Shown here piece after piece: positions 33,558 through 41,492 of a stretch of DNA of 49,655 bases. Where the stretch lies: the NCBI GenBank assembly GCA_003247135.1, contig QKAW01000042.1:1-49655 (forward strand), given 5' to 3'. The notes beneath the pieces were generated by a model, which saw nothing but the letters and a program-made list of their open reading frames with translations, was not told the origin of the DNA and made no database searches. The translations under genes were made by a program, and so were the position numbers. The stretch is from Spirochaetales bacterium (GTDB taxonomy: Bacteria > Spirochaetota > Spirochaetia > DSM-2461). Position 1 is the stretch's first letter. Each line of letters opens with the position of its first letter.

Positions 33558-35601
33558 ACCTTTTTACACAATTCCTTCCTGATTCTTTCGCCAAATAAAG
33601 TGCTTCATCGGCAAAACCAGTAATATTATTAATATCTATATTATCAGAAGTTGATGCAACTCCAAAACTGCATGTTAATCTACCAACTTCAGAGAAATTT
33701 TTATCCTCTATTTTAATCCTTAATGATTCAGCCAGTTTAACTGCACCTTCTCCATTTGTATCAGGACAAATTATTATAAACTCTTCTCCACCCCAACGAC
33801 CAACAATATCAGTTATTCTGATGTTGCTTGACATAATTTCCGAAACTGATTTTAAAACTTCATCACCAATTAAATGCCCGTAAACATCATTGCACTTTTT
33901 AAAATGGTCAATATCCAGCATTATTAATGATAAGGGGTGTTTTGTTCTCAAATGTACATTTAACTCTTTACTTAAAGTTTCATCCAGCTTTCTTCTATTA
34001 TATATTCTAGTTAATTGATCAGTCTCTGAAATTCTTTTTAACTCTTTCTCTGCTGTTATATCCTGTCTTACAGCCATATAGCCATAGTGAACCTTAAAAA
34101 TATCCTGAATAGGCTTTATATGGGATGAACACCAGTAGGCTCCTCCATCCTTTTTAATATTCTGATACTCACCCTTCCAGGTTTTTCCATCCTTTATTGT
34201 CTGCCATAAATCCTTAAAAATATGGGGAGGGGTCGCTGGATGCTTCATAATTCTATGATTATGACCTATTAGTTCCTCTTCATTATAGCCAGAGAGTTTA
34301 CAGTAGGCACTGTTTACTTTTGTAATATTTCCATCTAAATCAGTCTGAGTTATGGGAATATAGGTATCAACCAGTTCAAGATAGTTCATAAGCTCCTGTT
34401 CAGATTTTCTTTTTTCAGTAACATCTGTTGATACACCTCTGTATCCAATAAATTTTTCTTCCTCAAAAATAGGTAAAGCATTTATTGTAAAGCATAGTTG
34501 TTCATTTTTTCGATTTATAATCCACCACTCTTTGGAAATTATTCTTTTGTGGGAATTTAATATATTTTCAATACTTTCAGAGATTTTTGTATAATCAGGA
34601 CTCATGAAAATATCAAGAAAATTCCTGTTTAATATAAAATTCCTTTCAAGCCAGCACTCCTTACTTAATTCCCCCTCGGAATATATAAAATTATAGTTTT
34701 CATCTATCTCCCAAATCCAGTTTGTTGATGTCTTGGAAAAATCTTCAAATCTTTTAGTGTGTTTATTTAGTAAAAACTTGTTTCTTATGTTATTAATTAT
34801 AATAAGTTCAATTATCAAATATATAATTAGTAAAATTAATATAATAGAAACTCTTTTAAAAATACTAAAAATCCTGTTATCTATAAATGAGACATTTATA
34901 GTCCATACTCTATCAGGTAATACTATATCCTGCTCAACAAAATTTTTATTAGTAAAAAGATTAGGATCCCCAGCAAGAAGTGAATCTTTACCAAGTGATT
35001 TATCTAATATTGAAAATTTTAGATCATTCTCATTTGCAACACTATTTATTGGTTCCAGTATTGTCTCGAAATTAAGAACTGAAGATACAATCCCAAGAAA
35101 TTCATCTGATTCATTAAAAACAGGAACCCGGGCAATAAGCCCCTTCCCACCCTGCACTAGATTTAACGGTCCATCTAAAATCATTTTTTTTTCAGTTCGA
35201 GCTTTCGAAACCTGTGCAAACTGTTCAGGGATTGTTTTATAATCTAAACCAATAATTGCTTCATTACCTTCTACTGGATAGGCGTACATTATTGTATAGT
35301 TCTTCGCTAGAGCTACATTTCTTAAGTTATGATATCGAGTAAATAGTTGGGATGCCAGTTCGTTGAATTCAACAGCTGTTAGATCTTCTCTTAGAGAGAA
35401 ATTTGTAGCAACACTGTATACAATTAAAAAACTGCTGTTAATTGAGTATTCAAGCTGGGAAGTTATATTTAAAAGTTTTGTTCTTAGGTAATCTTTACGA
35501 TCTACATAATCATGCTGATAAATAGCAGAAACAACTACAGAAGCAATAATTAGATAAAAGATTAGAGCTATAATACTATTTATTAAAATTTTCTTCTTCA
35601 T
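33535..35601 (-). CDS. Membrane diguanylate cyclase (Cache, PAS, PAS, GGDEF)
   Basis: The 688-residue protein has an N-terminal membrane helix (about 9-28), a 220-residue extracytoplasmic double-Cache-like sensor, a second helix (about 254-273), two PAS domains (about 285-400 and 410-520, the second with NSAYCKLSGYNEEELIGHNHRI) and a GGDEF domain with LIMLDIDHFKKCND and active site RWGGEEF. The inhibitory I-site RxxD (RITD) lies five residues before GGEEF, so product inhibition is likely. It makes cyclic di-GMP in response to an outside ligand and perhaps redox through PAS. No EAL partner is adjacent. Its end overlaps the iron-sulphur flavoprotein gene. Confidence 0.92.
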   Translation of the reverse strand: MKKKILINSIIALIFYLIIASVVVSAIYQHDYVDRKDYLRTKLLNITSQLEYSINSSFLIVYSVATNFSLREDLTAVEFNELASQLFTRYHNLRNVALAKNYTIMYAYPVEGNEAIIGLDYKTIPEQFAQVSKARTEKKMILDGPLNLVQGGKGLIARVPVFNESDEFLGIVSSVLNFETILEPINSVANENDLKFSILDKSLGKDSLLAGDPNLFTNKNFVEQDIVLPDRVWTINVSFIDNRIFSIFKRVSIILILLIIYLIIELIIINNIRNKFLLNKHTKRFEDFSKTSTNWIWEIDENYNFIYSEGELSKECWLERNFILNRNFLDIFMSPDYTKISESIENILNSHKRIISKEWWIINRKNEQLCFTINALPIFEEEKFIGYRGVSTDVTEKRKSEQELMNYLELVDTYIPITQTDLDGNITKVNSAYCKLSGYNEEELIGHNHRIMKHPATPPHIFKDLWQTIKDGKTWKGEYQNIKKDGGAYWCSSHIKPIQDIFKVHYGYMAVRQDITAEKELKRISETDQLTRIYNRRKLDETLSKELNVHLRTKHPLSLIMLDIDHFKKCNDVYGHLIGDEVLKSVSEIMSSNIRITDIVGRWGGEEFIIICPDTNGEGAVKLAESLRIKIEDKNFSEVGRLTCSFGVASTSDNIDINNITGFADEALYLAKESGRNCVKRYEKNITH

Positions 35602-35636
35602 TATACCAGTATCTACTAAATATATATTTATGGCAA
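35601..35636 (-). promoter_or_regulatory. Candidate leaderless promoter of the diguanylate cyclase
   Basis: TTGCCA (complement at 35631-35636), exactly 17 bp, GATACT (35608-35613), then six bases and ATG with A at 35601. The -10 match is weak (four of six), but the spacing repeats that of the other candidates and no ribosome site exists. Confidence 0.4.
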
Positions 35637-35696
35637 TTCTGGATTTTCAAAGTTATATAACAGAATAATTAAAGTAAATAATTTTTTGCCTAAAAA

Positions 35697-38333
35697 CTAT
35701 TTATTATCCAAAACCTTGGTTATTATTCTATTAAACTCGAGTTCGTTATAAGGTTTTTTTATAAATCCATTACACCCATTACTCAGTAAGTATTTTAACT
35801 CCTTATTATTAGTGAAACCTGATGATAAAATTATTGGTAATTTGCCATTTATCTCCCTTAATTTCTCAAAACAGTCAAGTCCATTCATAACAGGCATAAT
35901 CATATCAAGAATTACAAGATCTATTTTATTCTTGTTCTCTATATATATGCCTATTGCTTCTTCTCCATTATTTGCAAGAATAACATTATAACCAAAACTT
36001 TTAAGTAAATCCTCTCCAGTCTCCTGCATAACTTTCTCATCATCTACTAGTAAAACTGTTCCAGAACCTTTGTAGATTTTTTTATCATTAATTGTTAAAG
36101 AAGGTATTTCATCTGTTAATGGCAGTAGTATATTAAATGTTGTTCCTACACCTGGATTACTTGATACTGTTATAGCTCCATTATGTTGAATTATTGAACC
36201 ATAAACAACTGATAACCCTAAACCAGTTCCTTTACCCTGCTCTTTAGTAGTAAAAAATGGATCAAAAATATGCTTTAAATCCTCTTTTTTTATTCCAAGA
36301 CCGGTATCAGTAAACTCTATCTCAATATACTCTCCGGGTTTCAAATTAAATGAACAGCTATCACAATATGATTTTGTCAGATATACATGTTCTGTTTTTA
36401 TTGAAATTATTCCACCATGTTCCATTGCATGGGAAGCATTTATGCCAAGGTTTAGAAATACACTCTGCATTTGAGATATTTCACCCATAATATAGTTGTA
36501 ATCAGAATTAAGGTTTAACCTTATCTCAATTCTTTTATCAATAGTATTTTCCAATAAGGAGACAGCTTCAAGTAGGGATTTATGAAGATCATAGACTTCC
36601 ATATTATTTGGTCTCATTCTGGAGAAGGTTAATAGCTTATTTGTTAATTCTGATGCTCGTTGAACAGAGTCTGTAATGATAGAGAGATATTTATCACTTT
36701 TTTCACTAGACTGTATGCTCTTTTTTAAAAGTAAAGTTGCTCCCATTATTCCACCAAGCATATTGTTAAAGTCATGAGCTATTCCACCGGATAATTTGCC
36801 TATTGCTTCAAGTTTCTGGCTCTGCAAAAGTTGCTCCTCACTTCTTTTTAGTGCAGCCTTGCTTTCTTTCAACTCTGTTATATCTTCACCGGCACTTAAA
36901 GTACCTAAAATATTGTTATTTTCATCCTTTAATATACTGTTATGCCATGCAATATTTTTTAAATCACCATTTGATGTTAATACAGCATTCTCAAAATACT
37001 CTATGTTATGGGATTCATGGTTTATCATTTTTAAAAACTCAGGATAAACAACTTCTGAACCTTCAGGTTGAGGAAGAAAATTATTAAACCAGGATTTTCC
37101 AATTAATTCACTTTCTGGAAGACCAATTAATTCGCAGCCCTTTCTGTTTATTAAACTTATATTTCCATTTCTATCTAATGCTAAAATTATTGCTTCTACC
37201 GTATCAAGATATCTCTGGGCTCTATCCCTTTCGTTCATAATAATTATTTTTGCTTCTTCCTGTTCTGTTATATCCAGGAAAGTTACAACAAAGTGATTCG
37301 GTTTATACTGATAGGCAACACAATCATAATATTTTTTAGTAATTTCAAAATACTGCTGAAACCTTATGTCCTTACCATATTTTGCAACGTCACCATATGT
37401 TTTTATCCAATCAAATGAGCTTTTTTCAATTCCGGGAAATGCTTCTGTAACAAGTTTCCCAACGGGATCAACTCCAGTAAATTTTTTAAAACTATTATTG
37501 GCATCCAGAATCCGGTAGTTTATCGGGTTGCCATTAATATCATAGATCATCTCATGATATGCCACACCAATTGGACCTTTTTCAAAAAGTGCTCTAAAGG
37601 TTAACTCACTCTCTTTTAAAGCTTCTTCAAACTTTTTTCTCTCAGTAATATCCCTATCAATCCCGTTAAATCCTGTTATTTCTCCATCATTTCCCAAAAC
37701 AGGAACTCCAGAGGATTCCATAACTACTTTATGGCCATCTTTGTGGATATTTATGTTAATCATCCCTGTAAATGCTTCTTTATTTATTACATATTTTGAG
37801 AATTCTTTATCTACCCGTTTTGCTTCATCTGTATCCATTAAATCAAAAGCATTTCTACCTATTAATTCATCTGGAGTATATCCCAGAATGTCAAAGGATC
37901 TTGGACTTACATATTTAAAAACCCCTTTTAAATCTATTTCCCATATCATATCGGTGGTAGTTTCTATAATATTTTTGTATTTTAACTCATTGTCTATTCC
38001 ATTTTCAAATTTTGATTTAATGCTACTGTTTTCTTGCAAAATCAACTTATCCATAATACCAGAAAAAATATTAGTAAAGGTAGAAATAAGTTGATTCTCA
38101 TCACCACTCAATTCAGAACAATTGTATAATAAATATCCAAATTCTGTTGAGGTTGACTTAATACAGATGCTGTGCTCTCTAGTTTTTTTTTCAGTAATAG
38201 ACCAGATAAAATCACAATTTTTAAATACACTATTTAATCCCTTTATAAATAGCATCTTTGCTGTGTCACTACATTCAGCCTGTATTAATTTATTAGCAAG
38301 ATAAAGTAACTCTTTTGAATAATTTGTGTCCAT
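35697..38333 (-). CDS. Soluble PAS-rich hybrid histidine kinase with receiver domain
   Basis: I start at ATG 38333 (878 residues): the longer frame begins with the TTG of a perfect TTGACA -35 box. No membrane helix is seen. The N-terminal 110 residues are GAF-like, followed by three PAS domains (about 118-235, 240-360 and 365-490; for example SPRSFDILGYTPDELIG and NRKGCELIGLPESELIG), HisKA with His520 in GGIAHDFNN, HATPase with DTGLGI, FFTTKEQG and GTGLGLS, and a receiver with LLVDDE and VILDMIMP. The kinase-receiver half is clearly paralogous to that of the membrane kinase at 11496-14273. A single-domain receiver gene is divergent from it and is the natural phosphotransfer partner. Confidence 0.9.
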   Translation of the reverse strand: MDTNYSKELLYLANKLIQAECSDTAKMLFIKGLNSVFKNCDFIWSITEKKTREHSICIKSTSTEFGYLLYNCSELSGDENQLISTFTNIFSGIMDKLILQENSSIKSKFENGIDNELKYKNIIETTTDMIWEIDLKGVFKYVSPRSFDILGYTPDELIGRNAFDLMDTDEAKRVDKEFSKYVINKEAFTGMININIHKDGHKVVMESSGVPVLGNDGEITGFNGIDRDITERKKFEEALKESELTFRALFEKGPIGVAYHEMIYDINGNPINYRILDANNSFKKFTGVDPVGKLVTEAFPGIEKSSFDWIKTYGDVAKYGKDIRFQQYFEITKKYYDCVAYQYKPNHFVVTFLDITEQEEAKIIIMNERDRAQRYLDTVEAIILALDRNGNISLINRKGCELIGLPESELIGKSWFNNFLPQPEGSEVVYPEFLKMINHESHNIEYFENAVLTSNGDLKNIAWHNSILKDENNNILGTLSAGEDITELKESKAALKRSEEQLLQSQKLEAIGKLSGGIAHDFNNMLGGIMGATLLLKKSIQSSEKSDKYLSIITDSVQRASELTNKLLTFSRMRPNNMEVYDLHKSLLEAVSLLENTIDKRIEIRLNLNSDYNYIMGEISQMQSVFLNLGINASHAMEHGGIISIKTEHVYLTKSYCDSCSFNLKPGEYIEIEFTDTGLGIKKEDLKHIFDPFFTTKEQGKGTGLGLSVVYGSIIQHNGAITVSSNPGVGTTFNILLPLTDEIPSLTINDKKIYKGSGTVLLVDDEKVMQETGEDLLKSFGYNVILANNGEEAIGIYIENKNKIDLVILDMIMPVMNGLDCFEKLREINGKLPIILSSGFTNNKELKYLLSNGCNGFIKKPYNELEFNRIITKVLDNK

Positions 38334-38343
38334 AATCATTTTA

Positions 38344-38372
38344 ATTATTATCATTGCGTAATTAATTGTCAA
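38344..38372 (-). promoter_or_regulatory. Promoter of the soluble hybrid kinase
   Basis: A perfect TTGACA (complement at 38367-38372), 17 bp and AATAAT (38344-38349) predict a start at about 38337, only four bases before ATG 38333. The message has almost no leader and no ribosome site, in line with the leaderless set. Confidence 0.55.
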
Positions 38373-38404
38373 ATTTAATGAGTTACAAACAGGATTATAT
38401 TATG

Positions 38405-38421
38405 TATAATATTCCAAGAGG
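38405..38421 (+). promoter_or_regulatory. -10 box and ribosome site of the response regulator
   Basis: TATAAT (38405-38410) with GTTACA (38382-38387) 17 bp upstream predicts a start near 38417, inside AAGAGG (38416-38421). The message would begin almost at its ribosome site, nine bases before ATG 38430. Confidence 0.45.
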
Positions 38422-38429
38422 TTTATTTA

Positions 38430-38807
38430 ATGTCAAATATTTTGATCATTGATGATAATGAGATTATTCGATTAACCCTTGAGACAATTCTTGAGGATGA
38501 TGGATACACAGTTTACAGCTCAAGTAATGCTACAGAAAGTATTAAATTATTAGAAGAGATGGAAATTAAACTTGCTATTGTTGATATACATATTCCTGAT
38601 ATGGAGGGTTCAACCCTAATAAAAAGGATAAATGATATAAACCCAAATATTAAAGTTATAATATACACTGGAGATAATACCTACATTATACCTGATAATC
38701 TTTTAGCATTAGGAATTAACCAAAACAACCTCTTATTTAAACCAGTTATGGATTTTAGTATTTTAACAGAAAAAATCGAAATTTTATTATCCAAGAACCT
38801 TGAATGA
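38430..38807 (+). CDS. Single-domain response regulator (CheY-like receiver)
   Basis: The 125-residue protein is one receiver domain: ILIIDDNEIIRLTLE (acidic pair), phospho-acceptor Asp in LAIVDIHIPDMEG, the switch threonine in VIIYTGDN and the lysine in LLFKPVMD. There is no output domain. Like CheY or Spo0F it should act by protein contact or phosphorelay. It is divergent from the hybrid kinase at 35697-38333, which suggests a pair. Its last 21 bases overlap the end of the lipid-kinase gene on the other strand. Confidence 0.9.
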   Translation: MSNILIIDDNEIIRLTLETILEDDGYTVYSSSNATESIKLLEEMEIKLAIVDIHIPDMEGSTLIKRINDINPNIKVIIYTGDNTYIIPDNLLALGINQNNLLFKPVMDFSILTEKIEILLSKNLE

Positions 38808-39830
38808 TTCTTTTAAAACTTCAATTGTTACCGGGAAATTTTCCGGTTTAAGAGATGTCACTTCTCCATCAAGCTCCATTAATAGGGAATCAGAATATTC
38901 TACAGTTATTTCATCAACTATATCAAAGTGAGAAATTGGCAGATTTATATGTGACCCCTTCAGAAACTTACCTTTTACCAATAATCGTTTAAATAAGGAT
39001 ATGAAATCTACAAATAGAAAATTATTTTCATCCGGCAAAATCTTCTTTTTACCACCATATGTGGAATAGCCCTTTGCCCCTATTAGTAGAAGAAGCTTTT
39101 TGCCAATACTTTTGTACTCTTTATTCCGGTATTTAATAAGCACACAACTCTCTTTTATTGGATATATTAAATCATAAAATAAAAGAGACAGATCAACCAT
39201 TACTTTATAAATATCCCCGGGAATTTTTCTTTTCCATTTTTCAGTTAGCTGACAGACATAAGCATCCATGCCAAAACTGGTAATATTAAAGGAATAATCT
39301 GTTTCCAAACCTTTGGGTTTAATTACAAGAAGATTACTCTTTTGAATATTCCCTGGAGAACTTAAAATCCTGCATACTTCATAAAAGTTATCGCAGTCAC
39401 AATTATCATTTCCAGTACCCATTGGGAGTCTAAATATAATTAACTCTTCTTTATTAATTAAATTTCCCTTGATCAATGAACTGCATATATCCTTATGAAA
39501 TCCATCTCCTCCTGCTAAAATAAGTATTTTATATGTTGAAAGTTTATCCTGGACAAAATTATCTACAATTTCAAGTGCTTTTATCTGAGCATGACTCAAG
39601 CTCCTTGTTATATGCATTTGAACATTTGGACTAAATTTGCTGTTTATAGTATTCTCTGTTTTAAAGTTTTTAATCTCTTTGTTTATTGCTTTCAATTTCT
39701 TTGAATTAATAATACTTCCAGCTGAAGGATTTATTAGAACCTCAAATGATACCATACTATTAGAAAACAGATTTACACTCTTAAGAAAATTACCAAAAAT
39801 ATCAATAAAATCGTCCAGCTCATTCTTCAT
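38787..39830 (-). CDS. Diacylglycerol/sphingosine-kinase-family lipid kinase
   Basis: The 347-residue protein has the soluble DAG-kinase catalytic fold: FEVLINPSAGS, then KILILAGGDGFHKDI (GGDGT-like nucleotide motif with Phe in place of Thr), FRLPMGTGNDNC (P-x-GTGND), NITSFGMDAYVCQL, and at the end LLMELDGEVT, the terminal ELDGE motif. It phosphorylates a lipid head group; the exact substrate is unknown. The N-terminal 25 residues extend beyond the family start. It follows a 54-residue lipoprotein gene by 13 bp, and its end overlaps the response-regulator gene by 21 bases. Confidence 0.8.
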   Translation of the reverse strand: MKNELDDFIDIFGNFLKSVNLFSNSMVSFEVLINPSAGSIINSKKLKAINKEIKNFKTENTINSKFSPNVQMHITRSLSHAQIKALEIVDNFVQDKLSTYKILILAGGDGFHKDICSSLIKGNLINKEELIIFRLPMGTGNDNCDCDNFYEVCRILSSPGNIQKSNLLVIKPKGLETDYSFNITSFGMDAYVCQLTEKWKRKIPGDIYKVMVDLSLLFYDLIYPIKESCVLIKYRNKEYKSIGKKLLLLIGAKGYSTYGGKKKILPDENNFLFVDFISLFKRLLVKGKFLKGSHINLPISHFDIVDEITVEYSDSLLMELDGEVTSLKPENFPVTIEVLKESFKVLG

Positions 39831-39843
39831 ATAATCTGGTCAA

Positions 39844-40008
39844 CTACTCTGTAAATTCTGCAGCTGGTAACTTATATGAAGCTTCCCCCTCAACCGAAGA
39901 GTAATTTACCTTTTTTAATTTTATTTTGTTGTAACTTTTACCCGGGAACAGTGAAGCACACGACATACACAAAAGGAGAGTAAATAACACAATAATTATT
40001 TTTTTCAT
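39844..40008 (-). CDS. Small lipoprotein (54 residues)
   Basis: A short frame with AAGAGG six bases upstream of its ATG encodes 54 residues: MKKIIIVLFTLLLCMSCASL as signal and loose spirochaete-style lipobox (Cys17), then a short hydrophilic tail (KSYNKIKLKKVNYSSVEGE...). It ends 13 bp before the lipid-kinase gene on the same strand. The intact signal, lipobox and ribosome site argue that it is real and expressed; the function is unknown. It fills most of the gap between the lipid kinase and the hcp promoter. Confidence 0.7.
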   Translation of the reverse strand: MKKIIIVLFTLLLCMSCASLFPGKSYNKIKLKKVNYSSVEGEASYKLPAAEFTE

Positions 40009-40077
40009 CTTAAACCTCTTACATTATACTATGACATTCTTACCATTTTTTCAAATTTAATATTTATTTTAAAGTTA

Positions 40078-40106
40078 TTGCATTACGTTTTTATTAGAAC
40101 TATAAT
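40078..40106 (+). promoter_or_regulatory. Promoter of the hybrid-cluster protein gene
   Basis: TTGCAT (40078-40083), exactly 17 bp, TATAAT (40101-40106) predicts a start near 40113. The 21-base leader contains AAAGGAG at the right distance from ATG 40134, a classical Shine-Dalgarno that contrasts with the leaderless set. No obvious TTGAN6TCAA box is seen. Confidence 0.7.
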
Positions 40107-40133
40107 TAATACATATATATAAAAGGAGACAAA

Positions 40134-41441
40134 ATGTTTTGTTATCAATGTGAAATGTCAACACCAGACGGGTGTGGTTCAAAAGGGCAAAAGATGGGTA
40201 CCTGCGGAAAGGACGAAGTTCTATCCAGACTACAGGATACAATGATTTTTGGTTTAAAAGGAATGGCTGCTTACAGGTATCATGCTAATGAGCTTGGTGC
40301 AAATGTTAAGGATTTGGATGATGTTACAAATAAAGCCCTCTATTTTGGTATAACAAACGCTAATTTTAATTTTAATGACCATATAGAAATGCTAATGGAA
40401 ATTGGTAGAGCAGGAGTCCAGAGTATGAGAACTCTGGGTGATGCTCATCATGATGCGTTTGGAATTCCAGTTCCTGTAAAAGTAACAGAAAACAAGGCTG
40501 AGGGAAAGTGTATTCTAGTCTCAGGACACAATTTATCTATGTTAAAAAAACTGCTTATTGCGACAGAGGGAAAGGGAATAAACATTTATACCCACTCAGA
40601 GATGCTACCGGCACATGGATATCCGGAACTTCATAAATTCCCCCACTTGAAAGGTAATATAGGAAAAGCATGGCATGATCAGAAGAAACTTTTTGAAAAG
40701 TGGAATGGTACAATAATAATGAATACAAACTGTATCCAAACACCGCCTAAATCATCATCTTACATAGAGAGGTTTTATGGCTATTCAATTCCTGGTGTAG
40801 AAGGAATTAAGTATATTAAAGATGATGACTTTAGTGAAGTTATTGAACAAACTCTATCGCTACCTGATGCAGAAGGTTTTGACTCGGATGAAATAATAAC
40901 AACAGGTCACAGTTTTAAGACAATTCTATCCCTTGCACCTCAAATTATTGACGCTGTAAGCAGTGGAAAGATCAAAGAATTTTTTGTTATTGCAGGTTGT
41001 GATGCTCCAGGAAGTGATGGAGAATACTTTAGAGAGTTAGCTTCCAGGTTGCCAAAAACAACAGTTCTACTGACCTCTAGCTGTGGGAAATTCAGGTTTA
41101 ATGATATTGATTTTGGTAATATTGAAGGAACGGAAATACCTCGTTACCTTGATCTTGGTCAATGTAATGATAGTTATGGGGCTGTTGAAATTGCTCTGGC
41201 TCTTAGTGATGTTTTAAAAACACCTGTTAATGATCTACCAATAAATATTCAGTTAATGTGGATGGAACAGAAAGCTGTAATTATTCTTTTGGGTCTATTT
41301 AGTTTGGGGATTAAGAATATTAAAATTGGTCCAAGACAGGCTCAATTCTTTAATGATGATATTGTTGCATTTCTTGTTGAACAGTTTAACATTAGTTACA
41401 CAACAAATGTTAATGATGACTGGGGAAATAAGATAAATTAA
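40134..41441 (+). CDS. hcp: Hybrid-cluster protein, short (class III-like)
   Basis: The 435-residue protein begins MFCYQCEMS and keeps the hybrid-cluster ligands: His in LVSGHNLSML, Glu in YTHSEMLPAH, Cys in MNTNCIQTP, the persulfide Cys in AGCDAPGSDG, Cys in LTSSCGKFR, Cys in DLGQCNDSYGA, and Glu/Lys in WMEQKAV. It is about 110 residues shorter than class I and II Hcp because the three-helix bundle after the N-terminal cysteines is missing, which is the class III plan. The proximal cluster cysteines are 3, 6, 14 and 24; the last gap (x9) is wider than the usual x5-x6. Hcp reduces nitric oxide or hydroxylamine in anaerobes. It converges with the hydrogenase-chemoreceptor gene. Confidence 0.88.
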   Translation: MFCYQCEMSTPDGCGSKGQKMGTCGKDEVLSRLQDTMIFGLKGMAAYRYHANELGANVKDLDDVTNKALYFGITNANFNFNDHIEMLMEIGRAGVQSMRTLGDAHHDAFGIPVPVKVTENKAEGKCILVSGHNLSMLKKLLIATEGKGINIYTHSEMLPAHGYPELHKFPHLKGNIGKAWHDQKKLFEKWNGTIIMNTNCIQTPPKSSSYIERFYGYSIPGVEGIKYIKDDDFSEVIEQTLSLPDAEGFDSDEIITTGHSFKTILSLAPQIIDAVSSGKIKEFFVIAGCDAPGSDGEYFRELASRLPKTTVLLTSSCGKFRFNDIDFGNIEGTEIPRYLDLGQCNDSYGAVEIALALSDVLKTPVNDLPINIQLMWMEQKAVIILLGLFSLGIKNIKIGPRQAQFFNDDIVAFLVEQFNISYTTNVNDDWGNKIN

Positions 41442-41447
41442 CTAATT

Positions 41448-41480
41448 GACTGCATTATTAAGATATATAAGAATGCAGTC
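41448..41480. terminator. Hairpin between convergent hcp and the hydrogenase-chemoreceptor gene
   Basis: GACTGCATT (41448-41456) and AATGCAGTC (41472-41480) form a perfect nine-pair stem with a long AT-rich loop, followed by TAAACTTTTATTTT on the plus strand. It is the probable end of hcp and may work in both directions. Confidence 0.6.
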
Positions 41481-41492
41481 TAAACTTTTATT

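Noticed and set aside
38334..38372. An N-terminal extension of the soluble hybrid kinase from TTG 38372
   Set aside because: That TTG is the first half of a perfect TTGACA -35 box, so the codons lie upstream of the transcription start.
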